Part shown: one piece after another, positions 33,468-42,161 of the stretch
Layout of the letters: each line of letters begins with the position of its first letter
How positions within the stretch are numbered: position 1 is the stretch's first letter
Assembly (NCBI GenBank): GCA_046964515.1
Contig: JBKUYM010000003.1
Location: 62,001 to 126,000 of the forward strand
Source: UMGS1663 sp046964515
GTDB taxonomy: Bacteria; Bacillota; Clostridia; TANB77; CAG-508
Direction of reading: 5' to 3'
Length of the DNA: 64,000 nt
Notes under the pieces: model-generated
Database searches by the model: none
What the model was told of the DNA's origin: nothing
The model's input: only the letters and a program-made list of their open reading frames with translations
Translations under genes and position numbers: made by a program

Positions 33468-34145
33468 ATGGAAGAATTTGATTGGAAAGAAAATATATCC
33501 AATAAAGAAGAAAAAATACAATTAGGAAAAGAAATGGCCAAAAGAGTAAAAAATGGAGATACGATAGGATTTGGTTCTGGCTCTACTGCTTATGCTACTG
33601 TTATAGAAATTGCTAAAAGAGTAAAGGAAGAAAATTTACAGATTCAAGCAGTACCTACTTCGAAAATAATTGAAGAATTGTGTTACCAGATGGCTATTCC
33701 AGTAATAGAATTAAAAGATGCTAAATTAGATTGGTGTTTTGATGGTGCAGATGAGGTGAATCAAAAACAATGGATGATAAAAGGAATGGGTGCAGCTTTG
33801 TTTAGAGAAAAACTAAATATAGTAAATTGTTCTGAAAATTATATTCTGGTAGATGAAACAAAAATGGTAACTACATTGGGACAAAAACATCCAATTCCGA
33901 TTGAATGTGACGCACAGGCCATTTTCTATGTAATACAAAAAGTAAAAGAATTAGGGGCAAAAAATATAGAAATTAGGCAATCTAATCAAACAAAAGAGCC
34001 ACTTATCACAGATAATGGTAATAGAATAGTAGATGCTTGGTTTGATAATATTGATGAAGATTTAGAAAGAAAACTAAAACAAATCGTTGGTGTCATAGAA
34101 ACAGGTCTGTTTATAGGATATCCTGTGAAAATTATAACAAAATAA
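33468..34145 (+). CDS. rpiA: Ribose-5-phosphate isomerase A
   Basis: 225 residues. Interconverts ribose-5-phosphate and ribulose-5-phosphate in the pentose phosphate pathway. Seen: IGFGSGSTAYATVIEI (phosphate loop), VPTSKIIEELC, WCFDGADEV (acid catalysis region), KGMGAALFREKLNIVNC and VGVIETGLFI. It differs from common RpiA at KGMGAA (usually KGGGGA). It is a stand-alone gene 20 nt after the large permease and followed by a terminator. Confidence 0.95.
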   Translation: MEEFDWKENISNKEEKIQLGKEMAKRVKNGDTIGFGSGSTAYATVIEIAKRVKEENLQIQAVPTSKIIEELCYQMAIPVIELKDAKLDWCFDGADEVNQKQWMIKGMGAALFREKLNIVNCSENYILVDETKMVTTLGQKHPIPIECDAQAIFYVIQKVKELGAKNIEIRQSNQTKEPLITDNGNRIVDAWFDNIDEDLERKLKQIVGVIETGLFIGYPVKIITK

Positions 34146-34152
34146 AAAAACA

Positions 34153-34182
34153 AAGGGCATTTTATATAAAATGCTCTTTTTA
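34153..34182 (+). terminator. Rho-independent terminator of rpiA
   Basis: GGCATTTTA and TAAAATGCT form a stem with a very short loop, followed by CTTTTT. It lies right after the rpiA stop and may also serve the reverse sspH gene. Confidence 0.65.
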
Positions 34183-34211
34183 TAGTTCCTATAAAGGAAT
34201 ATGGAAATATT

Positions 34212-34397
34212 TTATGGATTGTATAAATTACTTTCATATAAATCTTCAATATATACATTCTTTTCTTCATAATTATCCATGAAACCAACTTTAGCAATAT
34301 TGTCTTTAACCTCTTGTATCCATACAGGACGTTCTTCATAATAGATATCACGGATTTCTTTATTTTTCATTATTTCAAACACTCTTTTTGTATTCAT
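34212..34397 (-). CDS. sspH: Small acid-soluble spore protein, H type
   Basis: 61 residues. It opens MNTKRVFEIMKNKEIRDIYY, matching the H-type small acid-soluble spore protein (SspH), whose typical form is MNxxRAKEIxxSPDMxxVxYNG. The VWIQEVKDNIAKVGFMDN part resembles the IQHVDEENETARIYPLD segment and the end VYIEDLYE matches the usual VxVxxLxE. It would coat DNA or bind in the spore core. Strong GGGAGGTAACC precedes the reverse ATG. Sporulation-specific promoter not identified with confidence. Confidence 0.82.
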   Translation of the reverse strand: MNTKRVFEIMKNKEIRDIYYEERPVWIQEVKDNIAKVGFMDNYEEKNVYIEDLYESNLYNP

Positions 34398-34595
34398 TTT
34401 GGTTACCTCCCTTTTCTTTACTTAAAGTATATACAAGTCTTAGAGAAATATTCTAAAAAGATAAATGAAAAAATGTATAATGTCGAAAGTATTTGTAATA
34501 AAATGTAAAAAAGAATTTACATTGTATGGAAGATATGGTATAAAAAAAGCAGTTAGTTAAGAACAAAATAAATAAAAAATAAGAGGAATTAAAAA

Positions 34596-35087
34596 ATGAA
34601 TAAGAAAGTAGTAGTCATGATGATAAGCAGTATCTTACTGATTATTGTGTTAATCCTATTTCACATGTACCAAAGTGATATGAATAGAATGAGACATGGA
34701 GAACCTGTAAAGTATGGAACATGGGGATATGCATATAGTACTTTGGAAATGGTTAATGTAGAGACAACAAATCAATCAAAGGAAATACAATTTGTAAAAA
34801 CTTTTTGTATCATTTCTGATTTAGATAGATTAGATAATAGTGGGGTATATAAATATTATGTAGTAGAACAATTTCAAAAAGATAATCCAACAGTCGTTAA
34901 AATTGATAAAGCATATTCTTTAAGAGAAAATACCAATTATGAAATAACATTTAAAGGATATAAAAGTAGTGAGAATATGAAATATACCATTAAGGATATT
35001 TTTGATAATTTTAAGATTGTAGACATAGAGATAACGCAAAAACAAGGTATAGAGCAAATACAAGAGAATATTGAAACTATTTTTTGA
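34596..35087 (+). CDS. Membrane-anchored small exported protein
   Basis: 163 residues: N-terminal membrane span (about 4-23), then an exported domain. After the span comes QSDMNRMRHGEPVKYGTWGYAYS, which resembles a motif found in small clostridial secreted proteins and is faintly echoed in the 7774-9081 product (RRVAKGETPQFCFK). The remainder has beta-rich stretches and ends IEQIQENIETIF. No function known. Stands alone, with AGAGGAATT as its weak ribosome-binding site. Confidence 0.65.
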   Translation: MNKKVVVMMISSILLIIVLILFHMYQSDMNRMRHGEPVKYGTWGYAYSTLEMVNVETTNQSKEIQFVKTFCIISDLDRLDNSGVYKYYVVEQFQKDNPTVVKIDKAYSLRENTNYEITFKGYKSSENMKYTIKDIFDNFKIVDIEITQKQGIEQIQENIETIF

Positions 35088-35298
35088 AAGAAATAAAACA
35101 AAGCGAAATGGAATCATTTATAAAAATAGAAAAGTATACTTAGAAAGTAGTTTTAGCTACTTTCTATTTTAATAGTGCAGATAGGAGAGGAACTTTCTTA
35201 CTGACAAATTTGTATTTCTATTGCGAAATCTTATAAAATATAGTATGATGAAAAAGATAGAAAAAAGTGGATGAAGTAAGAAAGAAGGAAATTATAAA

Positions 35299-36072
35299 AT
35301 GAATATATTAGTCATAGGTGACCTTGTTGGTGAAGGTGGCGTGAAAAAATTAAGGGAGTGTTTACCCTTGTTAAAACAACAATATCAAATTGATTTTACT
35401 GTCGTAAATGCAGAAAATGCAGCCGATGGGATGGGCATTACCAAGAAAATTTTTCAAGAATTGAAAGCTATGCCAATGCAATGTATTACCATGGGAAATC
35501 ATACTTGGGGAAAAAAGGATATTTTTGAATTAATAGATGATCCGATTTTAATAAGACCTGCTAACTATTCCAGAGGACTTGTAGGAAGAGGTTATCAGAT
35601 TTATGAAGTTAAAAATAAGAAAATAGCCGTAATTAATGCAATTGGTAGAACAGATATGGGTGTGCAATCTGAAAATCCTTTTATAGTAGTTGGTGATATT
35701 GTTGAAAAAATAAAAGAGGTAGTAGATGTTATTTTAGTAGATTTTCATGCAGAAGCAACGGCAGAAAAAATTGCTATGAAATATTACTTAGATGGAAAAG
35801 TAACCGCTATATGGGGAACCCATACACATGTACAAACAGCTGATGAAGAAGTAACGGCAAAAGGTACGGCATATATAACAGATATAGGAATGACAGGTCC
35901 GAAGGAGGCTGTTATTGGTATGGATGTACAAGTAGCCATGAAAAGATTTCTAACATCACTTCCTGAGAGATATCGCTTAGCATCAGGAGCGTGTAAATTA
36001 AATGGTTGTGTAATTAAAATAAATGATGAAAATTGTAAGGCAGAGTGTATTGAAAGAATCTTTTTAAAATAA
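35299..36072 (+). CDS. ymdB: YmdB metallophosphoesterase (cAMP phosphodiesterase family)
   Basis: 257 residues. MNILVIGDLVGEGG opens with the first metal ligand Asp; later NAENAADGMGITKK, MGNHTWGKK (GNHD-type, here GNHT), VDFHAEATAEKIAM and WGTHTHVQTAD are the metal-site motifs of the TIGR00282 family. In Bacillus YmdB hydrolyses cyclic nucleotides and influences biofilm and nanotube formation. It is upstream of spoVS, a conserved clostridial order. RBS AGAAGGAAAT. Confidence 0.94.
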   Translation: MNILVIGDLVGEGGVKKLRECLPLLKQQYQIDFTVVNAENAADGMGITKKIFQELKAMPMQCITMGNHTWGKKDIFELIDDPILIRPANYSRGLVGRGYQIYEVKNKKIAVINAIGRTDMGVQSENPFIVVGDIVEKIKEVVDVILVDFHAEATAEKIAMKYYLDGKVTAIWGTHTHVQTADEEVTAKGTAYITDIGMTGPKEAVIGMDVQVAMKRFLTSLPERYRLASGACKLNGCVIKINDENCKAECIERIFLK

Positions 36073-36203
36073 ATGGCGAAAAAAGGAAAATACTAGCGAA
36101 AAAATCTCCTAAAAATTTCCAAAAAAGACTGGACATTTTTCTGAAAATGTAATATAAATATACCTGTAATTCAAATAAAAAATAAAATTATAGGAGGCAA
36201 AAA

Positions 36204-36467
36204 ATGGAAATTTTAAAAATCTCATCAAAGTCAAATCCAAATTCAGTAGCAGGAGCCATTGCAGGTTTGGTAAAAGAAGAAAACAGAGCAGAAATGCAAG
36301 CCATTGGGGCAGGAGCATTAAATCAAGCAGTAAAGGCAGTAGCAATTGCAAGAGGATTTGTAGCACCTTCAGGCGTTGATTTAGTATGCATACCAGCATT
36401 TGCAGAAGTGGAAGTAGAAGGGGAGGATAGGACAGGTATTAGAATTATTGTAGAATGTAGAAAATAG
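36204..36467 (+). CDS. spoVS: Stage V sporulation protein S
   Basis: 87 residues. Opens MEILKISSKSNPNSVAGAIAGL, followed by GAGALNQAVKAVAIARGFVAPSGVDLVCIPAF (bases about 36306-36402), all nearly invariant in SpoVS (an Alba-fold, possibly nucleic acid-binding protein). Required for late spore coat/cortex stages in Bacillus. TAGGAGGCA ribosome-binding site. Followed by its own terminator. It is among the most strongly conserved proteins in the window. Confidence 0.98.
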   Translation: MEILKISSKSNPNSVAGAIAGLVKEENRAEMQAIGAGALNQAVKAVAIARGFVAPSGVDLVCIPAFAEVEVEGEDRTGIRIIVECRK

Positions 36468-36475
36468 AAATAATC

Positions 36476-36507
36476 ATCGCAAGGGGGCTTTACTTCTTGC
36501 GATTTTT
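36476..36507 (+). terminator. Rho-independent terminator of spoVS
   Basis: ATCGCAAG (36476-36483) pairs with CTTGCGAT (36496-36503), followed by TTTT. Confidence 0.7.
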
Positions 36508-36628
36508 GATAAATTTTTTTAAGATTCTAACCCATTTTTTTCTTGAAATTCCTTAAGAAAATCCCTGATAAAACTTGAAAAAAACGAAGATTTCATATAT
36601 GATAAGAAAAAAAGTAACGAGGTGTTTT

Positions 36629-38218
36629 ATGAAATCAAACTTCTTCAAATATGTGTTTATTTTATTTGCAGTAGGCATTGTTGCCTATTCTATTTATGCT
36701 ATCTATTTTAAAGATAAAGATTATCAAACAGAAGGACAAAATGAAATTGTAGAAGAGGAAGTTGTGGAAACAAAAGATTTGAGATTAGGTATTTCTAATT
36801 TTGATACGATGAATCCTTTATTAACTACCAATAAAGAAGTTTTAAATATAGATAAACTTATTTTTGAGCCATTACTTACCATTGATGAAGATTACAAGGT
36901 AACGTTATGTTTAGCTAAAGAGTGTTCGAAGACTTCAGAGACAAGTTATGTGATTAAGATTGATAATAATACAAAATGGCAAGATGGTAGCCCACTAATT
37001 GCCAAAGATATACAATTTACAATTGATAGACTAAAAGAAGGAAAATCTATCTACTCTTATAATGTAGAAAAAGTAACAAGTGTAGAAATTTTAGATGCAG
37101 ATACAGTAAAGATTAATCTAAGTCAGGAAGTTCCTTTTTTTGAATATAATTTGACTTTTCCAATATTACCGAATAATTATTATATCAATGAAGATTTTAA
37201 TACCTCTACGAAAATACCGATAGGTACAGGTATGTATAGCATTACTAAAATAGAAAATGGCACAATTACTTTAGCACAAAATACTAAATGGTGGAATCGA
37301 AAGAACCAGACGCCTAAAATAGAGACAATTCATATCAAATTATATGAACAAATGGGAGAACTCTATAATAGTTTTAAATTGGGAAATATAGACTTTTTTA
37401 CAACAGCCAATAGTAACCTAGAAAATTATATAGGAACTATCGGTTATGCTAAGCAGGAATTTAAAGGAAGAAATTTTGATTATCTAGCATTTAATTGTCA
37501 AAATGATATTTTGAAGAGTAAAGAAGTAAGGAAGGCAATTAATTATGCAATAGATAAAACGAATTTAGTTTCTACTGTATATAATAATACTTGTTATGTT
37601 TCAGATTTTCCTTTAGACTTTGGAAGTTATGTTTATGAAAAAACAGCAGCAAGTGCTAGTTATAATCCAGAACAAGCTAAAAAGGTTTTGACAGATAGCG
37701 GATGGACATATAAAAATAATAGTTGGAGAAAAACCGAACAATATCGTACTATAAAATTAACACTTACTTTAACGGTTAATGAAACAAATGAAAAAAGAGT
37801 AGCGGTGGCAGAAAATGTGAAAGCACAATTAGCACAAATAGGAATTCCGGTTACTATTCGTAAAGTATCAGATAGTAAATATAAAACGGTTTTACAAGAA
37901 AAAAATTATGAAATGATATTAACTGGTGTATATAATGGTTTTAGTCCAGATGTTTCTACTTTCTTTGGTGCTAATAATTTACAAAACTATAGTAATGAAG
38001 AATTAAATAGCTTATTAACAGAAGTGAAAAATGTAAAAGAAGATAATTTATTAAAGGAAAAGTATAAAAGGATTATTGATATATATGAAGCAGAACAACC
38101 ATTTATTAGCTTATATCGTAATAAAAATACAGCTGTTAAAAGTCAAAATTTAGCAGGGGAAGTATTAACAAACAATTATACAAGTTATTACCGTTTTTAT
38201 ACATGGTATCGTATGTAA
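36629..38218 (+). CDS. Peptide/nickel-type ABC substrate-binding protein
   Basis: 529 residues from the ATG at 36629 (ACGAGGTG upstream); an upstream in-frame TTG at 36575 lacks a good site. The N-terminal span (about 6-27) is not followed by a lipobox, so it is a membrane-tethered protein. Then the SBP_bac_5 fold: DLRLGISNFDTMNPLL, KWQDGSPLIAKDIQFTIDRL, the IGTGMYSIT turn and a typical closing domain. Likely an oligopeptide-binding receptor. There is no adjacent permease or ATPase, so it may share a transporter encoded elsewhere. Confidence 0.88.
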   Translation: MKSNFFKYVFILFAVGIVAYSIYAIYFKDKDYQTEGQNEIVEEEVVETKDLRLGISNFDTMNPLLTTNKEVLNIDKLIFEPLLTIDEDYKVTLCLAKECSKTSETSYVIKIDNNTKWQDGSPLIAKDIQFTIDRLKEGKSIYSYNVEKVTSVEILDADTVKINLSQEVPFFEYNLTFPILPNNYYINEDFNTSTKIPIGTGMYSITKIENGTITLAQNTKWWNRKNQTPKIETIHIKLYEQMGELYNSFKLGNIDFFTTANSNLENYIGTIGYAKQEFKGRNFDYLAFNCQNDILKSKEVRKAINYAIDKTNLVSTVYNNTCYVSDFPLDFGSYVYEKTAASASYNPEQAKKVLTDSGWTYKNNSWRKTEQYRTIKLTLTLTVNETNEKRVAVAENVKAQLAQIGIPVTIRKVSDSKYKTVLQEKNYEMILTGVYNGFSPDVSTFFGANNLQNYSNEELNSLLTEVKNVKEDNLLKEKYKRIIDIYEAEQPFISLYRNKNTAVKSQNLAGEVLTNNYTSYYRFYTWYRM

Positions 38219-38245
38219 AAAGATAAAATAAAAAATAAAAAACAC

Positions 38246-38273
38246 TTGACAAAAAAATATTTTAAGATATAAT
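38246..38273 (+). promoter_or_regulatory. recA promoter
   Basis: TTGACA at 38246-38251 and TATAAT at 38268-38273 with a 16-nt spacer, a near-consensus sigma-A promoter. Confidence 0.75.
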
Positions 38274-38278
38274 AAGTA

Positions 38279-38292
38279 CAAACATTCGTTTG
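38279..38292. promoter_or_regulatory. Candidate LexA (SOS) box upstream of recA
   Basis: CAAACATTCGTTTG is a perfect palindrome in its CAAAC/GTTTG arms, 5 nt downstream of the -10 element. The Firmicute SOS box is CGAAC-N4-GTTCG; this differs by one symmetrical substitution per arm. Position and form make LexA repression of recA plausible. Confidence 0.5.
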
Positions 38293-38316
38293 AAAACATA
38301 TTTAGGAGGAAAAAAC

Positions 38317-39372
38317 ATGGATAAAGATAATTCAGAGAAAATGAAAGCGTTAGAGGTTGCACTTGGACAAATAGAAAAACAATTTGGAAAAGGTTCTGTT
38401 ATGAAATTAGGAGAGTTTCAAGCAATGAATGTAGAGGCTATTCCTACAGGGTCTTTAAGTTTAGATATTGCTTTAGGAATTGGTGGTATTCCAAGAGGTA
38501 GAATTGTAGAAATATATGGACCAGAGTCTTCTGGTAAAACAACTTTAGCACTTCATATGATTGCAGAAGCACAAAAGTTAGGGGGAGAAGCTGCTTTTAT
38601 AGATGCAGAGCATGCTTTAGATCCAGTTTATGCAAAACATCTGGGGGTTAATATAGATGACTTAATTGTTTCACAACCAGATACAGGAGAACAAGCATTA
38701 GAAATTGCAGAGGCTTTAGTTAGAAGTGGTGCTTTAGATGTTATTGTAATTGACTCTGTAGCAGCTTTAGTTCCAAAGGCAGAAATTGATGGAGATATGG
38801 GAGATTCTCATATTGGTTTGCAAGCTAGACTTATGTCACAAGCTTTGAGAAAATTAGCAGGTGCGATTAGTAAATCAAAGTCTGTTATTGTATTTATCAA
38901 TCAGTTAAGAGAAAAAGTAGGTGTTATGTTTGGAAATCCAGAGACAACTGCTGGAGGAAGAGCACTTAAATATTATGCTTCTGTTAGATTAGATATTAGA
39001 AAAATAGAAAATATTAAACAAGATGGAGAAGTAACAGGTAACAGAGCAAGAGTAAAAGTAGTAAAAAATAAAGTAGCACCACCTTTTAGAGAAGCTGAGT
39101 TTGATATTGTATATGGAAAAGGTATTTCAAAAGAAGGTAATATATTAGATATGGCTGTAACGTTAGATATTATAGAAAAAAGTGGTTCTTGGTTTAGTTA
39201 TAATGGAGAAAGAATTGGACAAGGTAGAGAAAATGTAAAGAAGTACTTGATGGACAATCCAGAAATGGCTAAAGAAGTAGAAGATAAAATCAGAGCTAAC
39301 TTTTCAGAGGCTTTTGAAAAAAGTTTAGGAGATAATGAAGAAGTAGAAGATACCGATGATATAGATGAATAA
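38317..39372 (+). CDS. recA: Recombinase RecA
   Basis: 351 residues from ATG 38317 (TTTAGGAGG upstream). ATP-dependent strand exchange and LexA co-protease. Walker A GPESSGKTT, Walker B LDVIVIDSVAALVP, and the loop motifs LMSQALRKLAGAI and NQLREKVGVMFGNPETTAGG are canonical. The C-terminus is acidic (EEVEDTDDIDE), as usual. An SOS-like box is adjacent. It is followed by a strong terminator. Confidence 0.99.
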   Translation: MDKDNSEKMKALEVALGQIEKQFGKGSVMKLGEFQAMNVEAIPTGSLSLDIALGIGGIPRGRIVEIYGPESSGKTTLALHMIAEAQKLGGEAAFIDAEHALDPVYAKHLGVNIDDLIVSQPDTGEQALEIAEALVRSGALDVIVIDSVAALVPKAEIDGDMGDSHIGLQARLMSQALRKLAGAISKSKSVIVFINQLREKVGVMFGNPETTAGGRALKYYASVRLDIRKIENIKQDGEVTGNRARVKVVKNKVAPPFREAEFDIVYGKGISKEGNILDMAVTLDIIEKSGSWFSYNGERIGQGRENVKKYLMDNPEMAKEVEDKIRANFSEAFEKSLGDNEEVEDTDDIDE

Positions 39373-39383
39373 AAAGTAAAAAG

Positions 39384-39418
39384 AAAAAAGGTAAAAGTAG
39401 AGGCTTTTATCTTTTTTT
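39384..39418 (+). terminator. Rho-independent terminator of recA
   Basis: AAAAAAGGTAAAAG (39384-39397) pairs with CTTTTATCTTTTTT (39404-39417), one G-T wobble, ending in a T run. Confidence 0.75.
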
Positions 39419-39463
39419 ATGGAAAAGCGAATCCTTGAAAAAAATGATAATATATGATAATAT

Positions 39464-39525
39464 ACTTACATAATTTTGGAGTATAAAATTATGTAAGTTA
39501 GGACAAATGTCCTAAAGAAAGGAGG
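39464..39525 (+). promoter_or_regulatory. Leader with two hairpins and an orphan Shine-Dalgarno
   Basis: A perfect 14-bp inverted repeat ACTTACATAATTTT / AAAATTATGTAAGT (39464-39477, 39485-39498) is followed by a 6-bp hairpin AGGACA-AA-TGTCCT (39500-39513) and a strong AAAGGAGG (39518-39525) that has no start codon at a proper distance. The real start lies 53 nt further, with its own TTAGGAGG. No known riboswitch recognised. Confidence 0.5.
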
Positions 39526-39577
39526 ATAGTCTTAATCAATTGTAACTGTTAATGTGATTTTAGGAGGCATAGAGATT

Positions 39578-40681
39578 ATGAAATTAGAATTTAAAGTAAC
39601 AGAAAAAGAAGGGTACAATGTAATGTCCTTTATTCTTGAGACGATGAAATATAAGGATTATAGTATACAATTTAATCGGACAAAGAATATAGTAGTTGTA
39701 CAGAATATTCCTTCAGTAGAAGTTGGAAAAGTAGTACAACTTCTGGAAGAATACTACATAATAGAAGGCGGTACGATAGAGCCTGAAAAAAGTAATGAGG
39801 TTGGATATTCTATACAAAAGAATTTAGAACGACTAGAAGATGTGATTATTAAGGAAAAAAAGTATATGGGTGTAGAAGATAGAAAACTGGTACAGGCACT
39901 TCAAGGTGCTGTTAAGGAAATTCAGCTACTTCATCGTTCACAACTGAGAAAAATTTATCCCAGACACATGTATTGGTGCGAGTTTGGAACGGCTTTTCAT
40001 GGGGAGAACTATGGATTAACACAGGTTTTAGTTTTAAAAGAAATGGCAGATTCTTGCATTGTTCTACAAATGAATAAAGTAGATGAACAAATTCCCCTGA
40101 CAGAGTGTTTAAGAATGAGACAAAATATAGATATGGTATACTCTGATAAAGGATATGAGGAAGATGCGGTTCTCTTCTTGGAAAGCTTTGTAAGGGTAAA
40201 TAAACGAAGGCTGGTATCTTCTTCAATAGGTCAAGTTACACCGATATTTTTTAGGAATGTATGCAGGCATTTTGCTGCCTTATTACCTACAGAAGGTATG
40301 ACGAAAGAAGATACGCTCACTAGCGAATTGAGGGAAATTATAGAGCCGGCAATTTTACAGTGCTATATAAGAGTAAGCCCACATTCAAAAGAAGAGCAAA
40401 TAAAACAGTTTTTGGAGATTGTGCATATGCCCACTGACAATGCTACTTTACAAGAAGTATTTCTGTTATGTCCTACTTTAGAGGTAGTGAGGTGGGATAC
40501 AATGATACCAAAATTAACGGAAATGTTTCCGGAAAAATCTCCGCAGTCTATTAAAAAAGAATTACAGCAAATTTTTATGCAATGGTTAAGATACTATCCG
40601 GAATTGGCACAAAAACATGGAAAAATACATTTTATACAGTTGTTAAAGGTATTTGCAAAAGTGGTTTTGTGTGGTAGTTAA
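39578..40681 (+). CDS. Hypothetical protein, possible sporulation-associated (YtxC-like)
   Basis: 367 residues from ATG 39578 (TTAGGAGGCA). A soluble, mostly helical protein with no membrane segment. Its N-terminal 70 residues look like a small alpha/beta unit (EGYNVMSFILETMKYKDYSI...); the rest is rich in charged helices with Trp and Cys. I do not recognise a family with confidence; a YtxC-like resemblance is a guess only. Codon use is somewhat less A+T-rich than neighbours (CTG, CGG, CCG, GCC appear), hinting at different origin or expression. Followed by a terminator. Confidence 0.65.
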   Translation: MKLEFKVTEKEGYNVMSFILETMKYKDYSIQFNRTKNIVVVQNIPSVEVGKVVQLLEEYYIIEGGTIEPEKSNEVGYSIQKNLERLEDVIIKEKKYMGVEDRKLVQALQGAVKEIQLLHRSQLRKIYPRHMYWCEFGTAFHGENYGLTQVLVLKEMADSCIVLQMNKVDEQIPLTECLRMRQNIDMVYSDKGYEEDAVLFLESFVRVNKRRLVSSSIGQVTPIFFRNVCRHFAALLPTEGMTKEDTLTSELREIIEPAILQCYIRVSPHSKEEQIKQFLEIVHMPTDNATLQEVFLLCPTLEVVRWDTMIPKLTEMFPEKSPQSIKKELQQIFMQWLRYYPELAQKHGKIHFIQLLKVFAKVVLCGS

Positions 40682-40704
40682 GAGGATCTAAACTTTTAAA
40701 AAGG

Positions 40705-40738
40705 AAAAAGGACTATTCTTTGAGAATAATCCTTTTTT
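40705..40738. terminator. Terminator-like hairpin
   Basis: AAAAAGGACTATTCT pairs with AGAATAATCCTTTTT with one mismatch, ending in a T run. It closes the preceding gene. Confidence 0.7.
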
Positions 40739-40805
40739 CCCTTGTTATAGAATAGAAAATCGCATATAATATAAAAATAAAATATCTATGAAAAGGGGAA
40801 AAGAT

Positions 40806-41576
40806 ATGTCCTATATACATTATGTAATTACTAGATTTAATATAAAGCAATCTTTTGGATGTAAACCTAGAAAACCAGAAGAAAACTTTATGCAAAAAAA
40901 TTTAGACGAAAAGTATCTATCAAATCGTTTTACAATTTTTGAAAACTATACATTACCATCTTTGCAGAACCAGACCAATAAAAATTTTAAATGGTTGTTA
41001 TTATTTCATAAAAATACACCAGAAAAATTCAAACAAATGCTATATAAGTGGGAGCAAATTATGCCACAAATACAGCCAGTGTTTTTAGAAGAAGATGAAA
41101 AATGGAATATCACAACCTATAGAAAGAAAAATAATCAAGAGCAGGAAGATTTTTATATAACTTCTAGAATTGATAATGATGATGCTTACCATAAAGAATA
41201 TATAGAAAAAATACAAAATTATGTACAAGCCAATCCGGTTTCACCTTGCATTTTAACATTCCCAAAAGGTATGCAGTATTCTGTAGAAACAAAAAAATTG
41301 TATCAATATCCGTATGAAGCAAATCATTTTACGACGATGCTTTCTAAGGAGGATAGTCTATACACACAGATATATCAACTAAATCATTCCAAAATTTTTG
41401 AGCATCAAGAAGAAATCAACATTCATGTGCTAAAAGAAGAAAAACCAATGTGGCTAGAAATTGTACATGAGACAAATTTTATTAATCATATAAAACCACA
41501 ATTAGAAGAAGTATTCATAGAAAAACAACAAAAGTATATGCTGGATAACTTTGGGGTAAAAGAAGACTTATCGTAG
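40806..41576 (+). CDS. Putative glycosyltransferase (rhamnosyl transferase-like)
   Basis: 256 residues from ATG 40806 (AAGGGGAAAAG upstream; an ATG at 40788 is in the same frame but lies before this site). The protein fits the family PF11316 (putative rhamnosyl transferase, DUF3118): IHYVITRFNIKQSFG, FENYTLPSLQNQTNKNFKWLLLF and the DxD-like SRIDNDDAYH at about residue 120. No membrane segment. Sugar and acceptor unknown; stands alone. Confidence 0.8.
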   Translation: MSYIHYVITRFNIKQSFGCKPRKPEENFMQKNLDEKYLSNRFTIFENYTLPSLQNQTNKNFKWLLLFHKNTPEKFKQMLYKWEQIMPQIQPVFLEEDEKWNITTYRKKNNQEQEDFYITSRIDNDDAYHKEYIEKIQNYVQANPVSPCILTFPKGMQYSVETKKLYQYPYEANHFTTMLSKEDSLYTQIYQLNHSKIFEHQEEINIHVLKEEKPMWLEIVHETNFINHIKPQLEEVFIEKQQKYMLDNFGVKEDLS

Positions 41577-41682
41577 GAGTACAGTTAGAAAATTAGTGAA
41601 AAATGCAAAACAAATCCATACGAAATAATTGCTATTTTGTAGTTTTTGTAGTAAAATGTAAAAAAATAAAAGGAAGAAAGAT

Positions 41683-42135
41683 ATGTATACGATAGAAGAA
41701 TTTGATAATGCCAAAACAAAAGTATTAAAATATGTATTATACAAAAAAAGAACGGTGCAAGAAATTAAACAAAAATTTAGTACAGCTATAGAAAATGAAT
41801 TGCTAGAAGAGGTTATAGAAGAATTAAAACAGATTGGCTATGTTAGTGATGAAAGTTATATGCAAAGAGCAGTCGTAGAGTTTATGGCATTGAAAAATCT
41901 TTCTATTAAAGAAATAAAGTATAAGTTAATGGCAAAAGGAATTTCTAGTAAACTAATAGAGGAATATGTAACACAAAACAGAGAAGAATTGGAAGCCTAT
42001 GAGAAGAAGTCAGCAGAAAATATTGTTATTCGTAAAGCTATCAATATGGAAGAAATGCAAATAAAACAATATTTAATGAAAAAAGGCTATTTAGCAGAGA
42101 GTATTACAGAGGCTTTGGAGAAATTAGAAGATTAG
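41683..42135 (+). CDS. recX: Regulatory protein RecX
   Basis: 150 residues, all helical with three-helix repeats: AKTKVLKYVLYKKRTVQEIKQKF, IEELKQIGYVSDESYMQRAV and IKEIKYKLMAKGISSKLIEEYV. This fits RecX, which modulates RecA filaments. It is short for the family (often about 200 residues). It is not next to recA but 2.3 kb downstream of it. Start behind AGGAAGAAAG. Confidence 0.85.
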   Translation: MYTIEEFDNAKTKVLKYVLYKKRTVQEIKQKFSTAIENELLEEVIEELKQIGYVSDESYMQRAVVEFMALKNLSIKEIKYKLMAKGISSKLIEEYVTQNREELEAYEKKSAENIVIRKAINMEEMQIKQYLMKKGYLAESITEALEKLED

Positions 42136-42161
42136 ATAGAGTAAACAAAAAGGAGAGAAAT

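Noticed and set aside
39464..39525. Known riboswitch or T-box in the leader of the 39578 gene
   Set aside because: Hairpins are present but no T-box sequence or familiar riboswitch core was recognised, so it is reported only as a structured leader.
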